Assembly: GCA_902798915.1 (NCBI GenBank)
Contig: CADBYM010000020.1
Coordinates: 1 to 57,225, forward strand
Direction of reading: 5' to 3'
DNA from: an uncultured Coriobacteriaceae bacterium
Lineage (GTDB): Bacteria; Actinomycetota; Coriobacteriia; Coriobacteriales; Atopobiaceae
Length of the DNA: 57,225 bases
Part shown: positions 18,123-26,884 of the stretch, in pieces
How positions within the stretch are numbered: the first letter of the stretch is position 1
Layout of the letters: each line of letters starts with the position of its first letter
Made by a program: the position numbers and the translations under genes
Notes under the pieces: model-generated
What the model was told of the DNA's origin: nothing
Databases searched by the model: none
The model's input: only the letters and a program-made list of their open reading frames with translations

Positions 18123-18860
18123 CTAACCGTAGTACTTGGTTTCCTCGATGAGCCTCGCGAGCTCGTCGATGGTGCCCTCGTTGCTCTCGAGCGTGCTGCC
18201 CGTGTCAAGCTTGCTCAGCTCCAGCTCGAGCCTGCCAAGCTCGAGGAGCATGCGCTCGTTTGCCGCGATGATCTCGCGCATGTGGGCCAGCGACTGCTCA
18301 TATACCGCGACCTGTTGCCGCTGCACCTCGTTGTTCTTGTTGCCCTTGCGGTGCAAGTCCGCCAAGTCCTTGGCATAGCCCTCGCGATCGAAGGTCTGGA
18401 CGTTGTTTGCAACGAGTGCCGCGTTGCGAATGATCGTGTGATGCGCCTGGTCAACCAGTCCGGCGAATCGGTCCCAAGTGATGCTGCCCTCGCTGAACTG
18501 CGAGGCGATGTACTTCTGGAGGCGTCTGCGCTTGCGATCCGAGCTCTGCACCTGCTCGATGACGTCGGCCGCGATTCCGCCGACATAGGGTGTCTCGACG
18601 TACGAGCGCAAGACGGGAATGACCTCGTCCTCGTTGATGACCTCCGCGGGGGTGAGCAGGTGCTCCTCCGGGTCCTTGAGGGCGAGATAGGTGCCTGCCC
18701 CGAAGGTGCCCGCGAGGGCAATGCCGCATATGATGCTGAAGCCCGCACGCAGCAGTGAGTAGTCGGTGGGACGCAGGGCAAGGCCCCACGGCGCATAGAG
18801 AAGCACCACGGCGACCGCAATGACGACGTAGAGGGCGAAGAGACGCAGATAACGCTTCAC
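18123..18860 (-). CDS. XpaC-like membrane/coiled-coil protein
   Basis: Protein of 245 residues with two membrane segments (about 5-24 and 36-62) and a long helical cytosolic part. The latter is rich in charged residues and probably coiled coil at the C terminus (from VQRQQVAVYEQSL to ELARLIEET). The topology and the operon with telA point to the XpaC family (the name comes from a 5-bromo-4-chloroindolyl phosphate hydrolysis phenotype; the real activity is unknown), but similarity by eye is modest. The start is a GTG at 18860 with no clear Shine-Dalgarno; no alternative start would keep the first membrane segment. It is the first gene of the operon, with a TATAAT box 31 bases upstream of the start. 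Confidence 0.7.
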   Translation of the reverse strand: MKRYLRLFALYVVIAVAVVLLYAPWGLALRPTDYSLLRAGFSIICGIALAGTFGAGTYLALKDPEEHLLTPAEVINEDEVIPVLRSYVETPYVGGIAADVIEQVQSSDRKRRRLQKYIASQFSEGSITWDRFAGLVDQAHHTIIRNAALVANNVQTFDREGYAKDLADLHRKGNKNNEVQRQQVAVYEQSLAHMREIIAANERMLLELGRLELELSKLDTGSTLESNEGTIDELARLIEETKYYG

Positions 18861-18891
18861 GTTGAGCCAATCGACGAGTTTTTACTATGCG

Positions 18892-18897
18892 ATTATA
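18892..18897 (-). promoter_or_regulatory. -10 box of the XpaC-like/VWA/TelA operon
   Basis: A perfect TATAAT on the minus strand 31 bases before the first gene; the -35 region (TGTTCT at 17-base spacing) is weak. Confidence 0.5.
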
Positions 18898-19089
18898 CTT
18901 CCCAAACGCGCTCAAGAACATACTGAACTGCCGATAGAATGAGTGCGAGCTGACGTGACCTGACGGTCCTCTGTGCGATGCGCACGTTACCCGCGCGTTT
19001 CGGGGTGGTGCTTCTTTTGGCTCACGGCGCGCCTCCGTACCGAATACGCTAGAATCGACGCACCATGCACACTATAGAAAGGCAGGGAC

Positions 19090-20319
19090 ATGGCAGAGAA
19101 AGAGAAGGTGGTCCTCGCATACTCGGGAGGCCTCGATACGTCCGTCATCGTCAAGTGGCTCCAAGTCGAGCGCAACATGGACGTCATCGCCATCTGTGGC
19201 AACGTGGGCCAGGACGAGAAGGACCTTGGTTGGATCAAGCAGAAGGCCCTGGACATGGGCGCTATCGCCTCAGAGGCCATCGACATGCGCGAGGAGTATG
19301 CGCAGACGATTCTTTCCAAGGCGATTTGGGCGAACGGCAAGTACGAGGGCATCTATCCGTTGCTCAGCGCCTTGAGCCGCCCACTGATCTCCAAGCACCT
19401 GGTGGACGTTGCCCATCAGTATGGTGCCAAATACGTGGCGCATGGCTGCACGGGCAAGGGCAACGACCAGGTACGCTTCGAGACCTGCATTCGCGCACTT
19501 GACCCCGATCTCAAGATCATCGCGCCCGTCCGTGAGTGGGACCTCACCACGCGCGACTCCGAGATGGCGTGGGCGGAGGCGCATGGCGTGCCCGTGCCCA
19601 CCACCAAGAAGAAGCCCTACTCGATTGACGACAACCTCTGGGGTCGTGCCATCGAGTGTGGCGTTCTCGAGGACACATGGAATACGCCGCCGGCAGACAT
19701 CTGGACGATGACGAGCAATCCCGAGGACTGCCCGAACGAGCCCGAGACGGTGATCATCGGCTTCGAGGCTGGCATTCCCGTGTCGCTCAACGGCGAGCGC
19801 ATGCCGCTCCTCGACCTCATCATTGCCGCGAACGAGATTGCCGGACGCAATGGCTTTGGCCGCATCGACATGATCGAGGACCGTGTCGTGGGCATCAAGA
19901 GCCGCGAGTGCTACGAGTGTCCGGCCGCTCTGCTGCTCATCGAGGCGCACAACGCCCTTGAGCGTCTGTGCCTCGATGCCGAGACGCTCAAGCAGAAGGC
20001 GAAGCTCGACACCGAGTGGGCATCTACGGTGTATCGTGGCCTGTGGTACAGCCAGAGCCGTTGCGCCATCGACGCCTACAACGCCTACACGCAGAAGTTC
20101 GTGAGCGGCGAGGTGCGCATCAAGCTCTGCAAGGGCGGCATCTTCGTTGACGGGTTGCGTTCCGACTACGCGCTGTATGACTACAACCTCGCAACATATG
20201 ATGAGGGGGACACCTTCGATCAGTCGTTCGCCGAGGGCTTCATCGTGCTTCATGGCCTCCAGAGCAAGACGTGGAGTCGCGTGCAAGGACCTGGTTCGGG
20301 CTTGCAGACGGTGGAATAG
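19090..20319 (+). CDS. argG: Argininosuccinate synthase
   Basis: Joins citrulline and aspartate with ATP to give argininosuccinate, the penultimate step of arginine synthesis. The full 409-residue enzyme is present, with the N-terminal ATP-pyrophosphatase loop AYSGGLDTS (about 10-18), HGCTGKGNDQVRFE, and the substrate-binding KKKPYSIDDNLWGR. AGGGA precedes the ATG at 5-base spacing. It is followed by a strong terminator and then argH, so argH is either expressed by partial read-through or from its own promoter within the 107-bp gap. No other arg genes are in view. Confidence 0.97.
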   Translation: MAEKEKVVLAYSGGLDTSVIVKWLQVERNMDVIAICGNVGQDEKDLGWIKQKALDMGAIASEAIDMREEYAQTILSKAIWANGKYEGIYPLLSALSRPLISKHLVDVAHQYGAKYVAHGCTGKGNDQVRFETCIRALDPDLKIIAPVREWDLTTRDSEMAWAEAHGVPVPTTKKKPYSIDDNLWGRAIECGVLEDTWNTPPADIWTMTSNPEDCPNEPETVIIGFEAGIPVSLNGERMPLLDLIIAANEIAGRNGFGRIDMIEDRVVGIKSRECYECPAALLLIEAHNALERLCLDAETLKQKAKLDTEWASTVYRGLWYSQSRCAIDAYNAYTQKFVSGEVRIKLCKGGIFVDGLRSDYALYDYNLATYDEGDTFDQSFAEGFIVLHGLQSKTWSRVQGPGSGLQTVE

Positions 20320-20352
20320 GCGCTCTGTAGCCAATAGACAGACTGTTTCGCA

Positions 20353-20389
20353 CGGCAAAAAGGTACCAGATGCCTTTTTGCCGTCTTTT
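20353..20389 (+). terminator. Terminator between argG and argH
   Basis: An 11-bp perfect stem (20353-20363 with 20373-20383), 9-base loop, then TCTTTT. It lies 33 bases after argG and 38 bases before argH, so it may act as an attenuating point within the arg unit. Confidence 0.9.
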
Positions 20390-20426
20390 AGTAGAATAGC
20401 CGCGTACCCGAAGTGAGGAGCAAGGC

Positions 20427-21803
20427 ATGGCATTGTGGGGCGGAAGGTTCGAGGGTGGCGTCGATGCGTTCACTCAGGAGTTCGGCGCGTCGCTCGAGGT
20501 CGACAAGAGCATGGCTCAGCAGGACATACGTGGTTCGATAGCCCACGCGACGATGCTCGCGGAGCAAGGTGTCATAAGCGATGCGGATCGCGAGGCCATC
20601 GTGGAGGGGCTCAGGCAGATTGCTCAGGAGATCGAGGATGGCACGTTCGCATGGGACGTCAACGACGAGGACGTGCACATGTCTGTCGAGCGCGTGCTGA
20701 CTGAGCGCATCGGTGCGGCAGGAGGGCGTCTGCACACGGGACGTTCGCGCAACGACCAAGTTGCCACCGACATTCGCCTGCTTGCCAAGGATCTCTGCGC
20801 CGAGTTGCTCGAGGGCAACCATGAGCTGAGGCGCGTGCTCGCGGACGTTGCAGAGGCGAACCTCGACGTTGTGATGCCGGGTTACACGCACCTGCAGCAT
20901 GCTCAGCCGGTGCTCTTCTCGCACCATATGTTGGCATACTTCTGGATGTTTACGCGCGATGCCACGCGTCTGCGTGCGGCATGCGATGCGGCTGACGCCA
21001 ACCCGCTTGGTGCTGCGGCACTTGCCGGAACTACCTACCCGCTCAATCGCGCTCGCACCACGGAGCTGCTGGGCTTCGCGCGGACGATTCCCAACTCCTT
21101 GGACGCCGTGAGCGATCGTGATTACCTGCTGGACTTGGAGTATGCGTGTGCCGTGAGCATGATGCACCTCTCGCGCTTGTGCGAGGAGGTCGTGCTGTGG
21201 AGCAGCTCGGAGTTTGGGTTTGTCACCCTGAGCGACTCGTATTCGACGGGTAGCTCCATCATGCCGCAGAAGAAGAACCCGGACTTCGCAGAGCTCACGC
21301 GGGGAAAGACGGGACGCGTGTATGGCGATCTCATGGCATTGCTTACCACTTGCAAGTCGCTGCCACTCGCGTACAACAAGGACTTGCAGGAATGCAAGGA
21401 GGGTCCGCTCGACGCCGCGCGCACGCTCGGTGACTGCATGGCCATCATGGCTGGCATGCTACAGACCATGAGGGTCAACGAGGGGCGTATGCTTGCTGAG
21501 GCGGGAACGGGATTCTCGGCGGCAACCGATGTTGCGGACTATCTGGCCAAGCGTGGCATGCCCTTCCGCGAGGCCCATGCCGTGGTGGGAAGACTCGTGC
21601 TGGAATGCGAGCGCCGTGGTTGCGGTCTGGAGGATCTGACCTTGGCCGAGCTGCGAGAGGCAAGCGACCTCTTTGATAAGGACGTGGTGGGAACGCTTGA
21701 CCCGGCCGCCATTGCGCGTGCGCGCACGACCTATGGTGGCACGGGCAATGTCGCCGTTGAGGCACAGCTTGCCGAGGCGCGTGCGGCGCTCGCGACGGCC
21801 TAA
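20427..21803 (+). CDS. argH: Argininosuccinate lyase
   Basis: Splits argininosuccinate into arginine and fumarate. The 458-residue length is normal. The family signature SSIMPQKKNPD, the TGRSRNDQVATD segment and the HLQHAQPV motif with the catalytic His are all present. GAGGAG lies 8 bases before the ATG. It belongs to the same fumarase/aspartase superfamily as purB, which follows 28 bp later on the same strand, so arginine and purine steps that both release fumarate are cotranscribed here. Confidence 0.97.
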   Translation: MALWGGRFEGGVDAFTQEFGASLEVDKSMAQQDIRGSIAHATMLAEQGVISDADREAIVEGLRQIAQEIEDGTFAWDVNDEDVHMSVERVLTERIGAAGGRLHTGRSRNDQVATDIRLLAKDLCAELLEGNHELRRVLADVAEANLDVVMPGYTHLQHAQPVLFSHHMLAYFWMFTRDATRLRAACDAADANPLGAAALAGTTYPLNRARTTELLGFARTIPNSLDAVSDRDYLLDLEYACAVSMMHLSRLCEEVVLWSSSEFGFVTLSDSYSTGSSIMPQKKNPDFAELTRGKTGRVYGDLMALLTTCKSLPLAYNKDLQECKEGPLDAARTLGDCMAIMAGMLQTMRVNEGRMLAEAGTGFSAATDVADYLAKRGMPFREAHAVVGRLVLECERRGCGLEDLTLAELREASDLFDKDVVGTLDPAAIARARTTYGGTGNVAVEAQLAEARAALATA

Positions 21804-21831
21804 GTCGGAAGAACACACGAAGGGAACACTC

Positions 21832-23181
21832 ATGATTGATAGATATACGCGTCCCGAGATGGGGCACATATTCTCGCTGGAGAACAAGTACGCCATCTGG
21901 CAGGAGATTGAGGTCTTGGCCTGTGAGGCCCACGCGGAGATGGGTCGCATTGGCATAACGCTCGCGGAGGCGAAGTGGATTCGCGAGCACGCCTCATTCA
22001 ACGTGGACGAGGTCGATGCCATTGAGGTGGTTACCAATCACGATGTGATTGCGTTTCTCACAAACATGGGTACCTATGTAGATGCTGACGTGCCTGACGG
22101 CGAACCGAAGCCTAGCCGTTGGGTCCATTACGGCATGACGAGCTCCGACCTTGGCGACACGGCGCTGTGCTACCAGCTTGCACAGGCGACAGACCTCATC
22201 ATCGAGGACGTGCGTGAGTTGGGCGAGATATGCCGTCGGCGCGCATTCGAGGAGCGAGACACGCTCTGCGTGGGTCGGACCCATGGCATTCATGCTGAGC
22301 CCATGACCTTTGGGATGAAGTTCGGCAGTTGGGCGTGGGAGTTGCGGCGCGACTTGGACCGACTGGTTGATGCGCGCAAGCAGGTTGCCGTCGGTGCCAT
22401 CAGTGGGGCGGTGGGAACCTACTCGTCGATTGACCCCTTCATCGAGCAGTACGTCTGCGAGCACATGGGGCTTTCCGGCGACCCGCTTTCAACGCAGGTC
22501 GTGAGTCGCGATCACCACGCCTACCTTGCGGGTGTCCTCGCGACGACCGCGGCGACGTGTGAGCGCCTTGCCCTCGAGGTGCGCAACCACCAGAAGACCG
22601 ATACGCTCGAGGCCGAGGAACCGTTCCGGCGTGGGCAGAAGGGCTCATCGGCCATGCCGCACAAACGCAACCCCATCACGGTCGAGAAGGTCTGCGGCCT
22701 TTCGCGTGTGGTGAAGGCCAATGCACAGGTCGCCTTCGACAACGTGGCGCTGTGGCACGAGCGTGACATAAGCCATAGCTCGAACGAGCGCGTCGCACTT
22801 GCAGACAGCTTCATCGCGCTCGACCACATGCTGCGCTGCCTCATTCGAATCATCGACGGTCTCGTACTGTATCCTGCGCGCATGGAGGCAAACCTCAACA
22901 GCACGCGCGGGCTCATCTTCTCGAGCAAGGTGCTCCTAGCTCTGGTCGACAAGGGGCTCTCGCGTGAGGATGCCTATAAAATCGTGCAACGTAACTCCAT
23001 GGCGGTTTGGGATGACGTCCAACAGGCTCGTGCGGGGGCGACGCTGCGCGAGCGCCTGGACGAGGATGCGGACTGCTGCCTGAGTCCTGCCGAGCTCGAT
23101 CGGATATTCGACCCACGTGCGTTCCTCGAGCGCATCGACGTGGTGTTCGACCGCCTGGAAGAGCTGAGCTTCGAGGAATGA
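21832..23181 (+). CDS. purB: Adenylosuccinate lyase
   Basis: Acts twice in purine synthesis, releasing fumarate from SAICAR and from adenylosuccinate. The 449 residues contain the N-terminal RYTRPEMGHIFSLENKY, the TSSDLGDT and GRTHGIHAEPM catalytic segments and the signature GSSAMPHKRNP. The frame is open upstream into argH, but the ATG at 21832 with GAAGGGA 7 bases before it is the start that matches the family N terminus. It ends 24 bases from the convergent DUF559-like gene, with no terminator hairpin visible between them. Confidence 0.97.
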   Translation: MIDRYTRPEMGHIFSLENKYAIWQEIEVLACEAHAEMGRIGITLAEAKWIREHASFNVDEVDAIEVVTNHDVIAFLTNMGTYVDADVPDGEPKPSRWVHYGMTSSDLGDTALCYQLAQATDLIIEDVRELGEICRRRAFEERDTLCVGRTHGIHAEPMTFGMKFGSWAWELRRDLDRLVDARKQVAVGAISGAVGTYSSIDPFIEQYVCEHMGLSGDPLSTQVVSRDHHAYLAGVLATTAATCERLALEVRNHQKTDTLEAEEPFRRGQKGSSAMPHKRNPITVEKVCGLSRVVKANAQVAFDNVALWHERDISHSSNERVALADSFIALDHMLRCLIRIIDGLVLYPARMEANLNSTRGLIFSSKVLLALVDKGLSREDAYKIVQRNSMAVWDDVQQARAGATLRERLDEDADCCLSPAELDRIFDPRAFLERIDVVFDRLEELSFEE

Positions 23182-23205
23182 AGGCAGCGGTAATCCAATA
23201 GAAGC

Positions 23206-24246
23206 CTAGGAATCGGCTACGTCGAGGCGTGGTGCGAGGTATTTCCAGCGGGATGTCTCTGATAACACCGGTTCCTCTCGTTCGGTACGTTCGATCTCCA
23301 TCAAGTCATAGTGAAGTAGTTGGCGCCGACCTCGTACGAGGTCGGCGTCTCGGTCTCTTACGCCCAACGCGTTGCGAATGCCTTGGATGATCGTCTCGAA
23401 CGCCTCGTAATCATCGAACTGCCGCGTGGTCATGGGGAAGACCGTTACGCCCATGCGCTGTAGGGTGGCTATCTTCTCCATGTCGGTCATAATATGCACG
23501 GCGTCGAGGTGCCATTCGTCGCTATTGTATTCAAGGACTGCGTTCTTGGACCTCCAGACCACATCGCCTTCCAGATACCGCCTTGTGGTGAGAGGCCTCG
23601 CGTCGTTAGATAGATTCAGTCGCGCATTGACCTCGAAGGGTGGAAGCGACTGACCGCCCAAACGTGTTGGCATCTTCAAAAGCAGGGCAAGCGTTGACTC
23701 GCGCGGGGAGCGGCATCGTTCTGAAACCGAGGTCAGTGCTTGGCGCAGTGCTCTAACTCCTCTTGCGTGCGGGACCATCTGCAGATAGGCCTTTGCGCTT
23801 TCGATTGTGGTGATGGGTTCCCGTTCAACAAGGGACATGCGTTCCCAGAAATCAAAAGCGAAGAGACCGAGCATATTCGACACTCTGTGATACAGCTCAT
23901 AGCGTGGAATTGTGGCAGCGAGGCGAACCATACATAATTCTGGCGACTCCACGTAGAGGCTCGGACCAATGTTGTGAATGGAATTTGGGGGAAGTGGTGT
24001 ACTGCTTGACCAAACATGGCACGAAAACCATTTGGACCTCCTGCGATCCTTGGCGGATTCCACAAGGAGGTGCATTGGCTCGGGTTTTCCTTCATTCTTG
24101 GCTATCGCCTCGCCCAACTCCGTGCTCGTTACCTTCTCGAATGAGGTCAGTCGCTGCTTCATCATAATGTCAGTGCCGTGGGCATAGCGATTGTTATAAA
24201 GCATCCAATACTCATATGCTGTTATTCCATCCAAGACGAGTCTCAT
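23206..24246 (-). CDS. DUF559/AbiEi-like protein with PD-(D/E)XK-type fold, orphan
   Basis: Protein of 346 residues belonging to a family abundant in Coriobacteriia and Bifidobacteria. The N-terminal part opens MRLVLDGITAYEYW; a middle stretch contains SPELCMVRLA and the conserved PRESTLALLLKMPTRLGG. The C-terminal region has the Vsr/DUF559-like pattern D-V-V-W...V-L-E-Y-N-S-D-E-W-H (near residue 255-280) expected of a PD-(D/E)XK nuclease fold. Related proteins are annotated as type IV antitoxin (AbiEi-like) or as DUF559 proteins; no AbiEii-like toxin is adjacent, so it is an orphan. The frame stays open 36 codons further upstream, but that stretch crosses an inverted-repeat arm, so the ATG at 24246 is preferred. 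It converges on purB. Confidence 0.65.
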   Translation of the reverse strand: MRLVLDGITAYEYWMLYNNRYAHGTDIMMKQRLTSFEKVTSTELGEAIAKNEGKPEPMHLLVESAKDRRRSKWFSCHVWSSSTPLPPNSIHNIGPSLYVESPELCMVRLAATIPRYELYHRVSNMLGLFAFDFWERMSLVEREPITTIESAKAYLQMVPHARGVRALRQALTSVSERCRSPRESTLALLLKMPTRLGGQSLPPFEVNARLNLSNDARPLTTRRYLEGDVVWRSKNAVLEYNSDEWHLDAVHIMTDMEKIATLQRMGVTVFPMTTRQFDDYEAFETIIQGIRNALGVRDRDADLVRGRRQLLHYDLMEIERTEREEPVLSETSRWKYLAPRLDVADS

Positions 24247-24271
24247 GAGAATCCCAAAGTCCTTCCATGGC

Positions 24272-24393
24272 TGAAAATGCGTTATTTGAACCCGAATCTC
24301 GCAATTGTTGGAGTATAAGAGCATGTTTTCCCAGAAAAACCAAGAGCGATACATCGTGTGACCCGCTTTGTGGGTTCAAATAACGCATTTTCA
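24272..24393 (-). promoter_or_regulatory. Operator-like pair of 22-bp perfect inverted repeats upstream of the DUF559-like gene
   Basis: Arms at 24272-24293 and 24372-24393 are perfect reverse complements (core GCGTTATTTGAACCC), separated by 78 bp. Between them on the minus strand lies a -10-like TATACT (24312-24317). The proximal arm would fall in the 5' leader and the distal arm upstream of the -35. The rest of the interval to the TSCPD gene (24394-24549) shows only a TATACT (24489-24494) on the plus strand, which may be that gene's -10. Confidence 0.7.
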
Positions 24394-24549
24394 AACATCT
24401 GAGTTCCTGATTAAGCTGAAAACCATAAATGTAGTGCGTATATGCAAAAGTGATTCTTTTGTAGGGGATGACGCTTCTGAAGTGGGGGTATACTAATCAA
24501 TTGCCAAGCAGAAACGACACAATTGTTCAATAGTGATTCGGAGGTATGG

Positions 24550-24822
24550 ATGTACTCCCTTGACTATATGCCGCGGCGCGTGTGTCCGCGCAACATCCAC
24601 GTAGAGGTATCCGATGATGGCAGCACCGTGGGCAACGTCGTGTTTGACGGGGGTTGCAATGGCAACGGTAAGGCGGTTGCAAAGCTGGTGGCAGGACGGT
24701 CGGTCGACGAGGTCGTTGCATTGCTCGAGGGGAACAATTGTAACAACCGTGGCACGTCGTGCGCGGATCAGCTGACTGTCGCGCTCCGCAAGGCACAGGA
24801 GATGGCGCGTGCGACTGCCTAG
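24550..24822 (+). CDS. TSCPD-domain protein (TIGR03905-type)
   Basis: Small protein of 90 residues made of a single TSCPD domain: YMPRRVCPRNIHVEVSDDG, the VVFDGGCNGNGKAVAKLV segment, and the GTSCADQL box near the C terminus with the family cysteines. TSCPD modules also occur at the end of some ribonucleotide reductases and are thought to bind metal or nucleic acid; free-standing members have no assigned function. GGAGGT lies 4 bases before the ATG. Its last 14 bases overlap the next gene in another frame, so the two are translationally coupled. Confidence 0.85.
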   Translation: MYSLDYMPRRVCPRNIHVEVSDDGSTVGNVVFDGGCNGNGKAVAKLVAGRSVDEVVALLEGNNCNNRGTSCADQLTVALRKAQEMARATA

Positions 24823-26032
24823 CGTGCGACTGCCGAGCATCTCTCGACGTGGTTTCCTGCGCGCGACAGGCATTGCTGCGGTTACGGGGACAGCGATTGG
24901 CGTGTTGCCTGGGTGCACTAATCCCGAGCAGCATGTGGTGCCAGAGCCGATGGTCATCGACGAGGATGCGGCTATCGACATCACCGAGGAGTATGAAGAG
25001 ACCGAGCTGGAGTTGAACGACCTTGCCGAGTGGAGTCTGCCACTTGGTAGCGTGCTCCACGAGGCGGTGAGCACATGGATTCCCGTCACACAGGCAGGGT
25101 CGTCGGCATCGCCGATGGTCAAAGGATGCGCGTTCTCGTCGGAGGACGGAACGTTTTCGGAAGTAGTGCCCGACGTCATGGGGGACAGCCATACGGTCGT
25201 GATCTATGACGTGCGTTGTTCTGACGAGGTGTATGCGTGGATCGAGCTGGATTACCTCACGCATGACTGGTCGCTCTACGCTGCCCGGTTCTCTCGTACG
25301 GAAGGCAAACTTGACGGAACGGCCACCACGCTGTGGCAGGCAGATGCCGACTACGATCCGCCTGGATTCACCTGTGTAGGCAACTCGGTGTTGTGGCAGG
25401 TCATGCCATCCCTCTCGGGCGACAAGACAAGGGAGTCCTCGTATTGCTATCTATGGAAGCTCGGAGACGCAAATGCTCAGGCGGTCGTCGAGTCTCCTGG
25501 GCGCTTCGCGACGGAACCGAGCATATCGGACGATGTGGTAGTGCTCGCACCGCGCGTGCGCGCCGACGAGGGCGTGTTCTACGGAGTGACTGCCTATGCG
25601 CTCAACGACGACCTCAACACCATAGTTGACCAACTCGTCCTCCCTCGCTCGGTCCGTCCCTTTTATGCCACCTACGTGGGGAACCGCTTCGCGGTTTCGA
25701 TTGAGGCGAACTATAGCTCGGGTGGCCTGTTTGGACTCATGGGCACCTACTTGGGTCCGAGCGAGGGTCCCTTCGTGCGCCTCGCGCGCGAGCCGAGCGC
25801 GAATGTCGCGGCAAAGGATGACGTGTTCATCATCAAGAGTCGCGCATCATACTTTGTGGTAAACCTGCGCAAGTCAACATACTCAATCCTCACGGCAGCC
25901 AATCGCTGCGTCGATTACGGGGAGTACCCGGCACGCGTAGGTCAGACGCGGGACTTCCTGACGTTCGCGACGGTCAAAGACGAGGCGTCGGGATATCCGA
26001 CGGCGGTGACGGTGCGCTCGTTTGCACTATAG
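24809..26032 (+). CDS. Tat-exported lipoprotein of unknown function
   Basis: 407 residues. The N terminus has a twin-arginine signal (SRRGFLRATG) followed by a hydrophobic stretch and a lipobox (LPGC, Cys about residue 36), so export by Tat and lipid anchoring are both predicted. The mature part, after an acidic linker, is rich in beta-strand-like segments reminiscent of a propeller (WIELDYLTHDWSLYAARF, LWQADADYDPPGF, YLWKLGDAN). I do not recognise a named family. The start is GTG with AGGAG 7 bases upstream, inside the end of the TSCPD gene. The first codons contain an 11-base near-perfect direct repeat (two RLPS units), and a second GTG at 24824 is a possible alternative start. Confidence 0.75.
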   Translation: MRLPSVRLPSISRRGFLRATGIAAVTGTAIGVLPGCTNPEQHVVPEPMVIDEDAAIDITEEYEETELELNDLAEWSLPLGSVLHEAVSTWIPVTQAGSSASPMVKGCAFSSEDGTFSEVVPDVMGDSHTVVIYDVRCSDEVYAWIELDYLTHDWSLYAARFSRTEGKLDGTATTLWQADADYDPPGFTCVGNSVLWQVMPSLSGDKTRESSYCYLWKLGDANAQAVVESPGRFATEPSISDDVVVLAPRVRADEGVFYGVTAYALNDDLNTIVDQLVLPRSVRPFYATYVGNRFAVSIEANYSSGGLFGLMGTYLGPSEGPFVRLAREPSANVAAKDDVFIIKSRASYFVVNLRKSTYSILTAANRCVDYGEYPARVGQTRDFLTFATVKDEASGYPTAVTVRSFAL

Positions 26033-26131
26033 CAAGGTAAAACTGCCCATGGTTTCTCTGAGCTTGCGCTAAACTCATATGGGTGAGGTAACTCGTTCGG
26101 CAACGGCGAAATCGAAGTTAGGAGACGGAAC

Positions 26132-26866
26132 ATGGCCGCAGACGAAAAACGGATTCTTCTGGTGGAAGACGAGAAGGCGATTCGCGATGCAGTCGCTGCA
26201 TACCTTGAGCGCGAGAACTATATCGTACGTGGCGTGGGCGATGGCCAAAGTGCCGTCGAGGAGTTCGAAAAGCACTCCTTTGACCTGGTGATTCTGGACC
26301 TCATGCTTCCCAAGCTTTCGGGCGAGCGCGTGTGCCGCGCCATCCGAGAGACCTCAAACGTGCCTATCATCATGCTGACGGCCAAGGGCGAGGTCGAGGA
26401 CCGTATCATCGGCCTGGAACTCGGCGCGGACGACTACCTCATCAAGCCCTTCTCGCCGCGCGAGCTCGTGGCGCGCGTTCGCGCCCTGTTGCGACGCGCT
26501 CACACGGAGAGTGAGCCCCAGCTTGAGGTGCTTGACTTTGGTGACCTGGTAATCGACATCTCTGGTCATAAAGTGACCATCGGCGATCGCGAGATTGACC
26601 TGACGGCATCCGAGTTCAAGCTGCTCACCACGCTCGCACGCTTCCCAGGACGTGTGTACACGCGTATGGAGCTGGTCGAGAAGGTGCTTGGCTACGACTT
26701 CGAGGGCTATGAGCGCACGATTGACTCCCATGTGAAGAACCTCCGCGCGAAGCTTGGCGACGATCCGCGCAACCCGCGTTGGCTCTACACGGTACACGGT
26801 GTCGGATATCGCTTCGAGTCACCGGACAAGTCGGGGGACAAGGCCAAGGCGCGTGCACGCAAGTAG
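26132..26866 (+). CDS. OmpR/PhoB-family response regulator
   Basis: Transcription factor of 244 residues. The receiver domain (1-120) has acidic VEDE, phospho-acceptor Asp56 in LVILDLMLPK, Thr in MLTAKG and Lys in YLIKPF. The winged-helix DNA-binding domain (about 135-232) has LTASEFKLL and the recognition helix region RTIDSHVKNLRAKLG. TAGGAG lies 8 bases before the ATG. It is paired with the kinase gene that follows 18 bases later. The target genes cannot be told; the nearest upstream gene is the Tat lipoprotein, which could be part of the same regulon. Confidence 0.95.
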   Translation: MAADEKRILLVEDEKAIRDAVAAYLERENYIVRGVGDGQSAVEEFEKHSFDLVILDLMLPKLSGERVCRAIRETSNVPIIMLTAKGEVEDRIIGLELGADDYLIKPFSPRELVARVRALLRRAHTESEPQLEVLDFGDLVIDISGHKVTIGDREIDLTASEFKLLTTLARFPGRVYTRMELVEKVLGYDFEGYERTIDSHVKNLRAKLGDDPRNPRWLYTVHGVGYRFESPDKSGDKAKARARK

Positions 26867-26884
26867 CCAATACCGGTGAGTAAC

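Noticed and set aside
20320..20426. Riboswitch or ARG-box leader before argH
   Set aside because: Only a simple terminator hairpin is visible; no alternative folding or clear operator could be made out.
19270..20433. 387-codon minus-strand frame across argG
   Set aside because: Shadow of a GC-rich conserved gene; the product matches nothing and spans the argG terminator.
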